Shown piece by piece: positions 34,922 through 44,167 of a DNA stretch of 64,000 bases. The position numbers and the translations under genes were made by a program. Under the pieces are notes generated by a model, which did not search any database, was not told where the DNA came from, and worked only from the letters and a program-made list of their open reading frames with translations. Source of the DNA: Rubritalea squalenifaciens DSM 18772 (lineage in GTDB: Bacteria > Verrucomicrobiota > Verrucomicrobiia > Verrucomicrobiales > Akkermansiaceae). Within the stretch, counting starts at the first letter, position 1; each line of letters starts with the position of its first letter. The DNA lies in the NCBI RefSeq assembly GCF_900141815.1, contig NZ_FQYR01000002.1, forward strand, positions 186,001-250,000. The letters are read 5' to 3'.

Positions 34922-36160
34922 TTAGGAATTATCAACCAGGTTCTGCTCCCGGTATTCGGTGGGTCGCTGGCCAGCCTCGCGCATGAAGAAGCGGCTGGCT
35001 TCCTGGATGGAGAGGAAGCCCATCTTCTCGGATATCACGGCAACGGGCTCCTCGGTGCGGGCTAGGAGGTGCTTGAAATGCTTCAGGCGGATCTGGGCAA
35101 GCTCCTCCTTGGGGCTGTGGCCGAGGAATTGATGGAAACGTTTGCGTAGCGAGCTGATCGAGAGGCCGGACTTCTCCACCAGGTCATCCATGCGCAGTGG
35201 TTCCCTGATGGCTCTGAGTCGCATCCAGCGCACGAGCTTGGCAAAGTCTGGATCCGGAATGGCAATGCTGTCGCTGGACTCACGGACCCGAAGCTTTCTG
35301 ACCTCGATCCTCTGGATCGTTTCCTGCGGCGCTTCTCCCAGCAGCTGCTTCTGGATGGCTTCTGCGGCGGCGTAGCCCACCTTGCTACCCGGATAGCCAA
35401 TGCTGCTGAGCGGCGTGTTCGCCGTGAGGCAATAGCCCGGGTCATTGCCAAAGCCGATGACTAACAACTCTCCGGGAATATCGATCTGCATCTTCGCCGC
35501 CACCTTTACCACTACACCCGCCAACGGATCATCCGCCACAAACAATCCACAGGGCTTCGGCAGGGACTCGATGAACTCACTGACCTCTTTTTCAATCAGC
35601 TTCCAGGCGTTCTTCTTCCAGAGCGGATGGCCTGAGATGTAGTGCACACTCGGCGTGATGTCGCTCTCCTGCAGTTTATCGATAAATCCTTTCAGCCGCT
35701 CGCGCGGATAGACCCTCTGGCCCGGTGCAAAGTTGGCCTCCTGATAGAGCGTTTCGCCACGGGCCAGAAAGGCGAGGTTAGGCACCATCGATTCCATCAG
35801 GTGCTCGGCTGCCATACCGCCGACCCGGAAGTTATCTGGTATGATCCGCGGAAAGCCACCGCTAGGCCCCTCCGAACTCACCAGAGCCACCGCCTGGCCA
35901 CGCTGCTTGTAGACTTCCAGTTCCTCCGCGGTCGCCCGGAAGAGTACGAGTGCGTCACCTTGCCAGGTTTCATCGATCTGGATTTGCTCCATTTCGCCAA
36001 AGGAATGGTTGGGATACTCGATCGCCCAATCGCAATCCTCGTGAGCGCGGATGAATTTGAGCATACCTCTGGTAATCTGTGGACCGTAGTTGCACCACTC
36101 CGGTACACGGACTGCAATGCGCTTCCTCTCAGGCTTGGGTGATATCGGAGTACTCGACAT
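34922..36160 (-). CDS. XylR-type AraC-family regulator with LacI-like sugar-sensing domain
   Basis: This 412-residue regulator has a periplasmic-binding-protein-like sensor domain (about 15-285: RIAVRVPEWCNYGPQITRGMLKFIRAH, CGLFVADDPLAGVVVKVAAKMQIDIPGELLVIGFGND) fused to a C-terminal AraC DNA-binding domain with two helix-turn-helix units (about 305-405: MDDLVEKSGLSISSLRKRFHQFLGHSPKEELAQIRLKHFKHLL and VAVISEKMGFLSIQEASRFFMREAGQRPTEYR). This is the order of E. coli XylR. It should bind a sugar and switch on catabolic genes. Its targets may be the nearby sulfatases or the PSCyt1/DUF1501 pair, but no operator was found. Confidence 0.88.
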   Translation of the reverse strand: MSSTPISPKPERKRIAVRVPEWCNYGPQITRGMLKFIRAHEDCDWAIEYPNHSFGEMEQIQIDETWQGDALVLFRATAEELEVYKQRGQAVALVSSEGPSGGFPRIIPDNFRVGGMAAEHLMESMVPNLAFLARGETLYQEANFAPGQRVYPRERLKGFIDKLQESDITPSVHYISGHPLWKKNAWKLIEKEVSEFIESLPKPCGLFVADDPLAGVVVKVAAKMQIDIPGELLVIGFGNDPGYCLTANTPLSSIGYPGSKVGYAAAEAIQKQLLGEAPQETIQRIEVRKLRVRESSDSIAIPDPDFAKLVRWMRLRAIREPLRMDDLVEKSGLSISSLRKRFHQFLGHSPKEELAQIRLKHFKHLLARTEEPVAVISEKMGFLSIQEASRFFMREAGQRPTEYREQNLVDNS

Positions 36161-36303
36161 AGATCTATGTATCCATACAGTACCTTAAACCCCTAGGTCA
36201 TGTCTGTAACGATTTTGCTAAGTGGAATAACGGAAATCACCAGAGAGCACTTTCCAGCCGTCTGATACATAATGAGGTATGGGATAAAAATCCCCTCTCA
36301 ACT

Positions 36304-36939
36304 ATGAAGCATAACACAAAACACCCTATGATACTGGCCGGCCTTCTGGGCACCGCGCTAGTTTCCTCCACCCAGGCCGCCACGGTCCTTACAGGCAGCG
36401 GCCTTGCAAACAATGTCGATCTACCCTCTGACTTTGCCTCTTTCGAAGCAGGTACTCCAAACATCGGCCTCACTTGGTCTGCGACCGGTGGAGCCTGGCA
36501 GGCCTACAATGGCTGGCCTACTGGCGGAGAGGTTTTTCAGATGGATACCGCAGCAACTGGCGATGTTTACTCCGTCGTTTTCACACCAGACTCTGGCTTC
36601 AATGTCGTGCTCAGCAGCTTGGATATCAACATCTGGGCAGGTGGCAACGATTTTGACATCGATTGGTCCGTAGTCGGAGCTAGCTCCGGAAGCCTTGGTA
36701 GCGGAACTGCCAACGCTCTCGACGGTCAGGTGACTGGCATCAACTTTGGGGATCTCACCGGCACTGGCAGCGAGCAAGTCACCATGACACTCACCATCGG
36801 TTCCACAGCTGGTATTGGCTCCTACCTCGCCATGGACAACCTGAGCTTTGACCAGGTGGCCGCCGTTCCAGAGCCATCCAGCGCACTTCTTGCCGCAGCA
36901 GGTCTTGGTGCACTCGCCATGCGCCGCCGCCGCAAATAA
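36304..36939 (+). CDS. PEP-CTERM exported protein
   Basis: This 211-residue exported protein has a signal peptide (1-28, STQA-ATV), a beta-rich body of low complexity (about 29-185), and the PEP-CTERM signal: VPEPSSALLAAAGLGALAMRRRRK. It is small and Gly/Ser/Thr-rich, so it may be a matrix or surface component. It stands alone with a terminator 30 bp after the stop. The body has no catalytic motif that I recognise. Confidence 0.85.
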   Translation: MKHNTKHPMILAGLLGTALVSSTQAATVLTGSGLANNVDLPSDFASFEAGTPNIGLTWSATGGAWQAYNGWPTGGEVFQMDTAATGDVYSVVFTPDSGFNVVLSSLDINIWAGGNDFDIDWSVVGASSGSLGSGTANALDGQVTGINFGDLTGTGSEQVTMTLTIGSTAGIGSYLAMDNLSFDQVAAVPEPSSALLAAAGLGALAMRRRRK

Positions 36940-36968
36940 TCTTTTTCATATGTGCAATGCGTGTACAC

Positions 36969-37005
36969 TGGCCTACTTTGTCCTTGTGATGAAGTAGGCC
37001 ATTTT
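36969..37005 (+). terminator. Rho-independent terminator after PEP-CTERM gene
   Basis: TGGCCTACTT (36969-36978) pairs with AAGTAGGCCA (36992-37001), followed by TTTT. It lies between the PEP-CTERM gene and the sulfotransferase gene. Confidence 0.85.
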
Positions 37006-37018
37006 ATTTGTATGGATC

Positions 37019-38524
37019 ATGATGCATGAGAGTGTCCAAGCCGCCTTGTTAGCAGGTGATGTTTCTGGGGCTGTCCAGGCCTGGAAGCAACTTCCCACCC
37101 CAAAGCCCGATGCAGTCATCGAGTTCGCATCCACCTTGTTTCACCTCTACTACTTCGATGAGGCTCAGGATGTTTTTCTCTCTTTGTTAGAAAATGAGAC
37201 TAGCAGCAAAGAGCAATTACTCGCGGTCGCCAAGCTATGGTTTGGGATGGGGCGCTATGCGGTGGCGGCTCGCTACACCGGAAAGGCTCTGGAGGCTGGC
37301 CCAGCAGATGCCGACCTGATCTCCATGCATGCATCCTGTCTCTCACGTAGTGGGAACGATGAAGTGACGATAGAGCTGCTTGAGCGCGCACTTGAGGCCC
37401 ATCCCGGCCACGCCCGCAATGTCAGGTTACTCGCTCATCTGAAGCGCACGGCGGGTGATCTGGAGGGGTCCCGCCAGCTGCTGGAGCAATGCCTTAGCGA
37501 ATACCCCTCACCGGACGACTGGAGGCTCCACTACGAGCATGGCTATGTGCTCGACCGCTGCGGCGAATACGGGCAGGCCATTTCCAGCCTGAAGAACGCC
37601 AAGCACCAATTGACGACTGAGGCACAAAAGCATCAGCAAGCGTGGCAGCTGACCAGCCAGCGCCAATGGCAGTGTACCCAGCTGCTGGGCAAGTCCCGCC
37701 TAGAAGCCTGGGGCAGGGGAAACTCCGAATTTCAAAGCGTGCTGATGGCCGGCTTCCCTCGCTCGGGCACCACTTTGTTAGAAACCATCCTGAGCCGTCA
37801 CCCGCGCTGTGTGGGCACTGATGAGACTGGTATCCTGGCCAGCCAGTTTAGGGACCCGCTGATCATGCAGGCTCCTAGTGCGCATGCTGCCATTGAGGAA
37901 CTCGATAGCTTTGAGCCTGAAGATTTACAGATTGGGAGACAGGAATACCTGCGCTGTACCGAAGCCTACATTGGCGAATCAGTGAATGGACGGATCCTGA
38001 TCGAAAAGGAACCCCTCCTCACCGCTGACCTGCACGTACCACTGCGTCTCTTCCCCGACTGTAAAATCCTGATGCCGCTACGTGACCCGCGTGATGTGGT
38101 CATCAGCTTCTACTTCACCATCGTACCTCTGGCCGCCAATAGCGTGGCAGCACACTCTCTGGAAGACAGCTGCCGCTACTACGCGGAAGTCATGAGGCAC
38201 TGGCTTTACCTGCGCGAGCAACTCCCGCAAGAACGCTGGTTGGAAATCCGCTACGAGGACCTCCTCAGTGATCCGGAAGCAAAGACACAGGAGCTGACAA
38301 GTTTCCTCGGCATCGAGTGGACAGCAGACCTGCTAGACAGCCAGAAGAGTAGTGGCAAAGCAGTCTCTACACCGACCTACAGTGATGTATCCAAGCCCCT
38401 CTACCAGCGTTCCCGCGAACGCTGGCGCCATTACGAGCGTGAGCTTTCCCCGCACCTTCACCTTCTGGAACCTTACCTGGAAGCTTTCGGGTACGGGGAG
38501 TTACACTCACAAACTACTGAATGA
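37019..38524 (+). CDS. TPR-sulfotransferase fusion
   Basis: This 501-residue protein has an N-terminal TPR-like helical repeat region (about 1-210), then a sulfotransferase domain (about 235-480). The PAPS 5'-phosphosulfate loop is clear: GFPRSGTTLLETILSRHP, with Arg-Ser-Gly-Thr-Thr. The 3'-phosphate-binding part is at LRDPRDVVISFYF. It would transfer sulfate from PAPS to an acceptor, perhaps a glycan or a tyrosine in a protein. It is the reverse chemistry of the sulfatases around it. The start is the first of two ATG (37019), and translation ends 3 bp before the convergent phosphoesterase gene. Confidence 0.88.
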   Translation: MMHESVQAALLAGDVSGAVQAWKQLPTPKPDAVIEFASTLFHLYYFDEAQDVFLSLLENETSSKEQLLAVAKLWFGMGRYAVAARYTGKALEAGPADADLISMHASCLSRSGNDEVTIELLERALEAHPGHARNVRLLAHLKRTAGDLEGSRQLLEQCLSEYPSPDDWRLHYEHGYVLDRCGEYGQAISSLKNAKHQLTTEAQKHQQAWQLTSQRQWQCTQLLGKSRLEAWGRGNSEFQSVLMAGFPRSGTTLLETILSRHPRCVGTDETGILASQFRDPLIMQAPSAHAAIEELDSFEPEDLQIGRQEYLRCTEAYIGESVNGRILIEKEPLLTADLHVPLRLFPDCKILMPLRDPRDVVISFYFTIVPLAANSVAAHSLEDSCRYYAEVMRHWLYLREQLPQERWLEIRYEDLLSDPEAKTQELTSFLGIEWTADLLDSQKSSGKAVSTPTYSDVSKPLYQRSRERWRHYERELSPHLHLLEPYLEAFGYGELHSQTTE

Positions 38525-38527
38525 AAA

Positions 38528-41284
38528 CTACTTGATGATCATCCGGTAAAAGGCCTTCACCGCCTGCGTGGTGATGGAGGTCGTGGCCTGCATGGTGCTG
38601 CCATCGCCGACAAAGCTGGAGATGTCTTCCCAGTCCGTCAGGTTGGTACTGCGCTGGAGGGTGTAGTTCACCCCCTGGTCAGTCTTCCAGGAGAGCTGGG
38701 CATTGTTGGTTCCCGGTTCCACATTGAAGGAATCCATCTTGAAAACCGCGGAATGCACGGTGAAGGATACCCTGTTAGAAACTTCGGTGTACGAATCATT
38801 GGTGAACAGGCAAAGGTAGTAGCTGCCCACCGGAAGGTCCTCGACGATCGGCACATTGTTATTTGCCAGCCCATCCACGTAGACGTAATGGATCAGGTCA
38901 CCGATGCCCGGCTCCTCGCCGCTGCGATAGATACCGAGCCAGTCCTTCGGGTTGGCAGGGCCATTGATGAAGGAGGCATTGATATCCTCGCCGTGATGGA
39001 AAGTCGTCTTCTCCAGACTCAGGGTAGCGATGCGGTCACCCACGGAGAACTCCACCGGATCACTGATCACCAGCGTTCCGGTATTGGCCTGGGCCACCAC
39101 GAAGTAGTAGCCCTTCTCCAGACCTGCCAGCGTCCAGCTACCGGAGGCTGTGGTCAGGTCAAAGCTCTGCAGGGGCGATGCTGATGCCGGGTCAGATCCA
39201 GCACGGTAGAGATGCAGTTTGTTCGCCGTGGCCACCACATCGGCGCCGGAGAAGTTCACCACCACATTTTCTCCCAAGTCGTGACCATACTTGGCCGTCG
39301 TCAGGGTAGGGGAGCTGCCATAGTAGAAGGGTACGCGTGTCGCGATCTCCGTGTAGCCATTGTTCTCAAAGAAGCCGACGAAGTATTCCGTGCCCACCGT
39401 GAGGCCACCAGAGAGGGTCACCTGGCCTGCAGTGCCACTCACGTAGGCCCATTTGGTGGAACTCACACCGCCAGGATTGTCTCCCTTCTTGTAGATACCG
39501 ATCCAGTCCTGCGCATTGCCGGGGCCAAAGGCGTAGTCCACCGTGACACTGGAGCCACTGGGATAAACCGTCTGCGGCAAGGAAATGGTAGGATTGGTCG
39601 CGCTGCTACCCGTGATTTCAAAACTGGCGGAGTCCGACCAGCTGGACCAATTCACGTTGCGGTCACGGTGGCGGATGCGGGCGTAGTAGGTGCCATTCGG
39701 TAGGCTGTTGACCGCCAGTTCGTATTGCAGGATATTCTTGCCGGAATTGATATCCACCGGCAGGTAGTCTGGCGAGCCGGTGTCGCCATAGAAGTTTTCA
39801 AAGTCGACGATCTTGTCGAGCTCCAGCGTATTAAAAGTAGGGCTGTTAGAAACCTGGTACTGCACGCTGTTGAGCAACTCATCCGTGCTAGTGCTGAAAG
39901 CCGATGACTGGAGAGTGAGCGGCAAGGTCGCTGCCTCGGTCGGGACATTGGTCAGCTGCGGTTTATTCGGCGCCGCCTTGCCACGGATGCGGTGGAAGCG
40001 GTCGACCTCCTTGCTGTTGTAGATCCATCGGCTTGCCGCAGGGAGCTGGCAGTGTGCCTCCGCATAGCAGGTCACCTCCGCCTTGCCAGTGGCATGATCC
40101 ACTTCGAGGAACTGCCAGGCCCAGTTGTTGATGGTCTTCTGCACGTCATCGTAGTCTGCCTCGCGGCCGGACTGACCCCAGTACTGGTCCCAGGAAGATC
40201 CACCACTGATGATATGATAGTGTGGTTCATCACGCACCTGCCCACGGTGATAGATATGGTGATGGGCCCCGATGTTCAGGAAATGCTTGTCCGATTCATT
40301 GAGGATCGGCATCGCGGTATTGCGTAGCCAGCCAGAGATATCTCCCAAGTATTGCTCCGCCTGATACGGGCGGTGGCAAATGCTGACCACCCAGTCCACG
40401 CTGGTATCGTCCTTGTAGGCGTCCTTCAGATCCGTGACCCACTGGGTCTGCGCGGCATTGCTGCCGATCTCACTGTTGGTATGGATGAAGACCAGGTTGG
40501 ACATCTGGTGCGCGTAGTAGGAATCACCATCGGCACCATTGAGGCCGCTGTAGTTGACCTCCTCGTAGCGGAAGAGTTCGCGGTAGCGTCCAAGCCCAGG
40601 ATCCTGATAAGTCTCGTGGTTCCCCACCGTGGTCATAATGGCCACGTTCGGGCTCACCAGGCGGCTGCAGTAGAAGTGGAGATTTCGCCAGTGATTCAGC
40701 GTCCCCACATCCACCTGATCACCCGGCATGAGAATCACGTCTATGATTTCCTCGATGGGGGCATCCCCATGCATCGCACGAAGCTTGGTGATGGCACGCT
40801 CCATCAGCTTCTCATAGCGGTGGTAGGGATCACCGGCAGATTCCTTTGCCAGGATCTGGTTGTCCCCAATAATCAGGGCGCGGAACTTGCCGGTCTTGTG
40901 CCCGAGCGCCTTGGCGGTCTTGAAGCGGAAGGTGGCGGAGGTCACATTCTCCGTGCGCACCCGGTAGTAGTAGTAGGTGTCCGGCTGTAGCCCGGTGAGT
41001 TTGGTAGAGTGGTAAGCATTGGAAGCATCAAAGGCATGCCTGCTGCCCGTCACGGTCTGGTTCAGAGCCGCCTCCGAGGTGCCGTAGTCCACGTAGGTAT
41101 CCGTGTCCGTATCCGTCCACCAGGACACCCAGATCGAATCCGGCCTAGGCAAGTGCAAGTAAGGTCTCAAGCCACCCGGAGCCCCCACAAACGGTAGAGG
41201 ATCCGCAAATACCCACTGCCCACGAACGGTGAATGCACCCACCGTGGCACCTGCTAATAACTTGAGAAATTGAGATCGTTGCAC
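38528..41284 (-). CDS. Large exported purple-acid-phosphatase-like phosphoesterase with tandem beta repeats
   Basis: This 918-residue protein has a signal (MQRSQFLKLLAGATVGAFTVRG, Tat-like but with only one Arg), an FN3-like N-terminal domain (about 35-125), and a calcineurin-like phosphoesterase domain (about 130-410). The domain has GDNQ where D-x-H is usual, GDQVD, GNHET, CHRPY and GAHHHIYHRG. After an FN3-like part come three tandem beta modules (about 560-830), two of which share QDWIGIYKKGDNPG / KDWLGIYRSGEEPG and a closing YTE...R-V-F. It probably binds metal and hydrolyses a phosphate ester or nucleotide outside the cell. The first metal motif is atypical. Confidence 0.8.
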   Translation of the reverse strand: MQRSQFLKLLAGATVGAFTVRGQWVFADPLPFVGAPGGLRPYLHLPRPDSIWVSWWTDTDTDTYVDYGTSEAALNQTVTGSRHAFDASNAYHSTKLTGLQPDTYYYYRVRTENVTSATFRFKTAKALGHKTGKFRALIIGDNQILAKESAGDPYHRYEKLMERAITKLRAMHGDAPIEEIIDVILMPGDQVDVGTLNHWRNLHFYCSRLVSPNVAIMTTVGNHETYQDPGLGRYRELFRYEEVNYSGLNGADGDSYYAHQMSNLVFIHTNSEIGSNAAQTQWVTDLKDAYKDDTSVDWVVSICHRPYQAEQYLGDISGWLRNTAMPILNESDKHFLNIGAHHHIYHRGQVRDEPHYHIISGGSSWDQYWGQSGREADYDDVQKTINNWAWQFLEVDHATGKAEVTCYAEAHCQLPAASRWIYNSKEVDRFHRIRGKAAPNKPQLTNVPTEAATLPLTLQSSAFSTSTDELLNSVQYQVSNSPTFNTLELDKIVDFENFYGDTGSPDYLPVDINSGKNILQYELAVNSLPNGTYYARIRHRDRNVNWSSWSDSASFEITGSSATNPTISLPQTVYPSGSSVTVDYAFGPGNAQDWIGIYKKGDNPGGVSSTKWAYVSGTAGQVTLSGGLTVGTEYFVGFFENNGYTEIATRVPFYYGSSPTLTTAKYGHDLGENVVVNFSGADVVATANKLHLYRAGSDPASASPLQSFDLTTASGSWTLAGLEKGYYFVVAQANTGTLVISDPVEFSVGDRIATLSLEKTTFHHGEDINASFINGPANPKDWLGIYRSGEEPGIGDLIHYVYVDGLANNNVPIVEDLPVGSYYLCLFTNDSYTEVSNRVSFTVHSAVFKMDSFNVEPGTNNAQLSWKTDQGVNYTLQRSTNLTDWEDISSFVGDGSTMQATTSITTQAVKAFYRMIIK

Positions 41285-41373
41285 ACTAGCAAACTACCAG
41301 CCGCTCAGAATCCCTCATTATTCAATATCGCCCAATCACTTGGCAATTTGGGGGCTCTGGTAATCGATCTTCA

Positions 41374-41613
41374 CTACTTCAGTAATCGATAGATAAAACC
41401 CAGTATCAGGCCGAATACGCCAAACACTATACAGAATAGTGGCCATACCAAAGGTCCTCCGACATCCCCTGCAATCAGGCAAATGACAAACAAGACCAAG
41501 GGTATTAAACAACCTCCGGAAAAGCATCCTACCAATGGTGCATTCCTAGCCTTTCCTTTTACTTTTGATACAGCCTCTTCCTGTGTCCCGGGTGCCTCAT
41601 AAGGGTTACTCAT
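41374..41613 (-). CDS. Small 'NPYEAP' membrane protein
   Basis: This 79-residue protein has the N-terminal motif MSNPYEAPGTQEE, common in verrucomicrobial and planctomycete membrane proteins, then two membrane segments (LIPLVLFVICLIAG and WPLFCIVFGVFGLILGFIYRLL). Its start codon lies inside the 3' end of the upstream sulfatase gene (8-bp overlap), so the two are translationally linked. The function is unknown. Confidence 0.7.
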   Translation of the reverse strand: MSNPYEAPGTQEEAVSKVKGKARNAPLVGCFSGGCLIPLVLFVICLIAGDVGGPLVWPLFCIVFGVFGLILGFIYRLLK

Positions 41614-43024
41614 AGTCTGCGCCCTTCATGCTGGTCTGCACGGACTGGAGCCAGTTTAGATGGGCTTGTTTTAAGGCTTCAAACTCGGCCTTCTTTTCAC
41701 TGGTTAGATTTTTGGACTCCATGGGATCGAGAGCGAGGTTGTAGAGTTCCCAGCTGACCTTACCTTTCTTGCTTTCGATGCGGTGAAGCTTCCAGGGATA
41801 GTCGAGCCAGGCGGAATGGCCGGGGTAGGAATTGGCTTTGGTAGAGACTTTGACCGGCTTGCCGGAGCTGCGGAGCTGCTTGGGATCAGTCACTTCCTGG
41901 CCCGCTTGCTGGAGCTTGAGTAGTGCCTGCATCTCACGCTCACCCCAGCAGCCAATACCCGCCACGTCATAATGCCAGAATCCCAGCGGGTGGGGCTGCG
42001 CCTTTTCCTGACCGAGCACTGTCTTGGCGATGCTGACACCATCCAGTGGGTGCTTTGGCTGATGCTCGATCCCTGCCAACTCAAGCACGGTAGGGAGCAT
42101 GTCCGAGCCATTGGTCGGCAGCTTGCTGATGCCGGCTTTGACCTTGCCCGGCCACTCGATGATGGAGGGCACGCGCAGGCCACCTTCATAAACCGTGCCT
42201 TTGTGCGCACGGCCACCGGTGACGCCCAAGTTCTTCAGACCGCCGTTGTCACTACAGAACCAGACGATGGTCTCCTTCTCGATCCCAAGCTCGCGCAGGG
42301 CTGCCCTGAGCTCACCTACGGTGCGGTCCAGCTCAGTGATCTCGCCAAGGAAGTTCGCCTTGTGCTGACCTAGCTTCTCGTAACCCACCTTGTCGCGGTC
42401 CAGCGCCTTGTGCGGATCGTGCGGAGAGCCGTACCAGACGGTGGTGAAGAAGGGCTGCTTGGCAGCAGACTGGCGTTTGATGAAGTCGAGCGCCAGGCGC
42501 ATGGTGATCTCCGAGCTGTCTCCCTTGTATTGGGTAGCCACACCTTTGTTAGAGAGGGTGGGATCGATATCAAAAAAGTTCGGCGCGGAGATCCATTCGT
42601 CATAGCCGGCGGCCGTGGGGTTGACCGGGCTGTTCTTGTAGAGGGTGCCGAGATGCCACTTGCCGAAGTGACCGGTGGCGTAGCCGTACTTTTTCAGGAT
42701 CTGCGGCAAGGTCTCCTCCTTCGGGTGCATGCTGTGGCCGTGACGGTAGCAGGTGGAGCGGTTCGGCGTACGACCTGTCAGGATGCTGGCACGGGATGGG
42801 GAGCACACCGGAGCCGAGGCATAGGCCTGCTCCAGCACCAGAGACTCCGCCGCCATCTTGTCCAGATGGGGAGTCTTCAACACCGGATGCTCGCGAAAGG
42901 CTACGTCGCCCCAGCCCTGGTCATCGCTCATCACGAGAATGATATTCGGCTTCCCCGCCACGGCAGCTGCCAGGCTAAGCAGGAAGGTCAGGAAACAGGC
43001 GGTCAGGGTACGGAGAGTAGTCAT
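41606..43024 (-). CDS. Exported sulfatase (S1 family)
   Basis: This 472-residue sulfatase has a signal peptide (1-23, AAAVA-GKPN), Asp34-Asp35, the maturation motif CSPSR (Cys74), GKWHLGTLY and CSDNGGLKN. It overlaps the small NPYEAP membrane gene at its 3' end and lies 69 bp downstream of an exported hypothetical gene. Its motifs place it near arylsulfatase A, with no clear sign of the substrate. Confidence 0.92.
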   Translation of the reverse strand: MTTLRTLTACFLTFLLSLAAAVAGKPNIILVMSDDQGWGDVAFREHPVLKTPHLDKMAAESLVLEQAYASAPVCSPSRASILTGRTPNRSTCYRHGHSMHPKEETLPQILKKYGYATGHFGKWHLGTLYKNSPVNPTAAGYDEWISAPNFFDIDPTLSNKGVATQYKGDSSEITMRLALDFIKRQSAAKQPFFTTVWYGSPHDPHKALDRDKVGYEKLGQHKANFLGEITELDRTVGELRAALRELGIEKETIVWFCSDNGGLKNLGVTGGRAHKGTVYEGGLRVPSIIEWPGKVKAGISKLPTNGSDMLPTVLELAGIEHQPKHPLDGVSIAKTVLGQEKAQPHPLGFWHYDVAGIGCWGEREMQALLKLQQAGQEVTDPKQLRSSGKPVKVSTKANSYPGHSAWLDYPWKLHRIESKKGKVSWELYNLALDPMESKNLTSEKKAEFEALKQAHLNWLQSVQTSMKGADYE

Positions 43025-43093
43025 AGGGCAATGATGGGAAATACGGGACTCATAGATACTGCACTATGCCCCCGGACATTTCAGCATGACAGC

Positions 43094-43642
43094 TTATTTA
43101 GTCAGCACATCAGCTTTGCCGCTCATATAAGCACGGAAGGTTTGGTGATGCAGAACATCGTACTGGTCTTTGATCTGGCTGTACTCCAAGACATAACTCG
43201 TAGATTCACCCACTAGTGGGGTTCCCTTTTCGCTAACGAGCTTCTCCTGATAGGTCACTTTGTAGCAAAAGACTTCCTTGTAGCCATGTAGTTTTAGCCA
43301 TTTATCGGAGACAAGAACCACCGTCCGGACAGTTGCTTTACGTTTTTCGTCCACCTCCGTCTTATCCAAGATGAGTTCGAAAGGCTCTCCCATCAAAGGG
43401 GTCATTTCTCCACGCCCAACAAACTGAACCCGCAGCATTTCATTCGTGCCTACTTTGTCCAAATCCAGCACCACGCCCGTGACCCCGCCAAAGGTAGACG
43501 GGAGCCAGGTGCTTTTCTGATCTGCGGATAACGCTCCCCATGCTGGCTTCATGATGGGCGACTTCTGTGCATTCAGGTGCTCCTGGGCATGCAGGGTGAG
43601 GCTGGTGAAGAGACAGAGGATCATCAGGGGCAGGCTTTTCAT
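43094..43642 (-). CDS. Exported protein of unknown function
   Basis: This product of about 182 residues has a signal peptide (MKSLPLMILCLFTSLTLHA-QEH). The start is taken at the Met directly before it; a codon nine bases upstream is possible. The mature part is beta-rich (VTGVVLDLDKVGTNEMLRVQFVGRGEMTPLMGE...). I do not recognise the family. It lies just upstream of the sulfatase at 41606-43024 (69 bp), so it may be in the same transcript. Confidence 0.6.
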   Translation of the reverse strand: MKSLPLMILCLFTSLTLHAQEHLNAQKSPIMKPAWGALSADQKSTWLPSTFGGVTGVVLDLDKVGTNEMLRVQFVGRGEMTPLMGEPFELILDKTEVDEKRKATVRTVVLVSDKWLKLHGYKEVFCYKVTYQEKLVSEKGTPLVGESTSYVLEYSQIKDQYDVLHHQTFRAYMSGKADVLTK

Positions 43643-43708
43643 GGCAGGCATCGGAGCTTCTTTATCTCTAGCAGATTCGCGAGTTGACTGTGTAAAAGGA
43701 AGGTAAAT

Positions 43709-44155
43709 TTACTCCTTAGGCTTCGCCAGCAGCTCAACGATATCGACTTCTCTGCCATCCGATAATGTGACCATGACCGGCCTCAAGTTCTTGAGTGGAT
43801 AGCCTTTCTTCACCATTCCCATCTCGATCTGGCTCCAGTAGTCCTCGCAGCGTTCTTGCCACGGTCCGGGATTCACCCGGAATGGGATGAAGGGGCAGTA
43901 CGAGCTGTACATGGTAACCCTCTTGTGGTCCTGCACGTAAAAAAGCTCCACGCCTCTTTGTTTGTAGGCCAAGCTATTTTCACGCCGGGACACCAATGTG
44001 AAGCCTGCCTGCTCGGCCACTTCATGAACCGTGTCCAGACTTGGCGCCGGCTTCTTCGCCACCTCATATTCACGAAGAAAGATCGCGCAAGAGCAGGATG
44101 ATAAAAGTGCCGCACTCACAACGGCCAACAATAGTGAGATGATCGATAGCTTCAT
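43709..44155 (-). CDS. Small putative lipoprotein
   Basis: This 148-residue protein has a lipoprotein signal: MKLSIISLLLAVVSAALLSSC with a lipobox LSSC, where Cys21 would be lipidated (a second Cys follows two residues on). The mature domain is short and alpha/beta (VAEQAGFTLVSRRENSLAYKQRGVELFYVQD). It lies 12 bp downstream of the thioesterase gene and is likely co-transcribed. The function is unknown. Confidence 0.65.
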   Translation of the reverse strand: MKLSIISLLLAVVSAALLSSCSCAIFLREYEVAKKPAPSLDTVHEVAEQAGFTLVSRRENSLAYKQRGVELFYVQDHKRVTMYSSYCPFIPFRVNPGPWQERCEDYWSQIEMGMVKKGYPLKNLRPVMVTLSDGREVDIVELLAKPKE

Positions 44156-44167
44156 CGTTTCTACGAT

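Noticed and set aside
36304-36939. PEP-CTERM protein as a sulfatase-related enzyme
   Set aside because: It has no catalytic motif and is Gly/Ser-rich; it is better called a surface or matrix protein.
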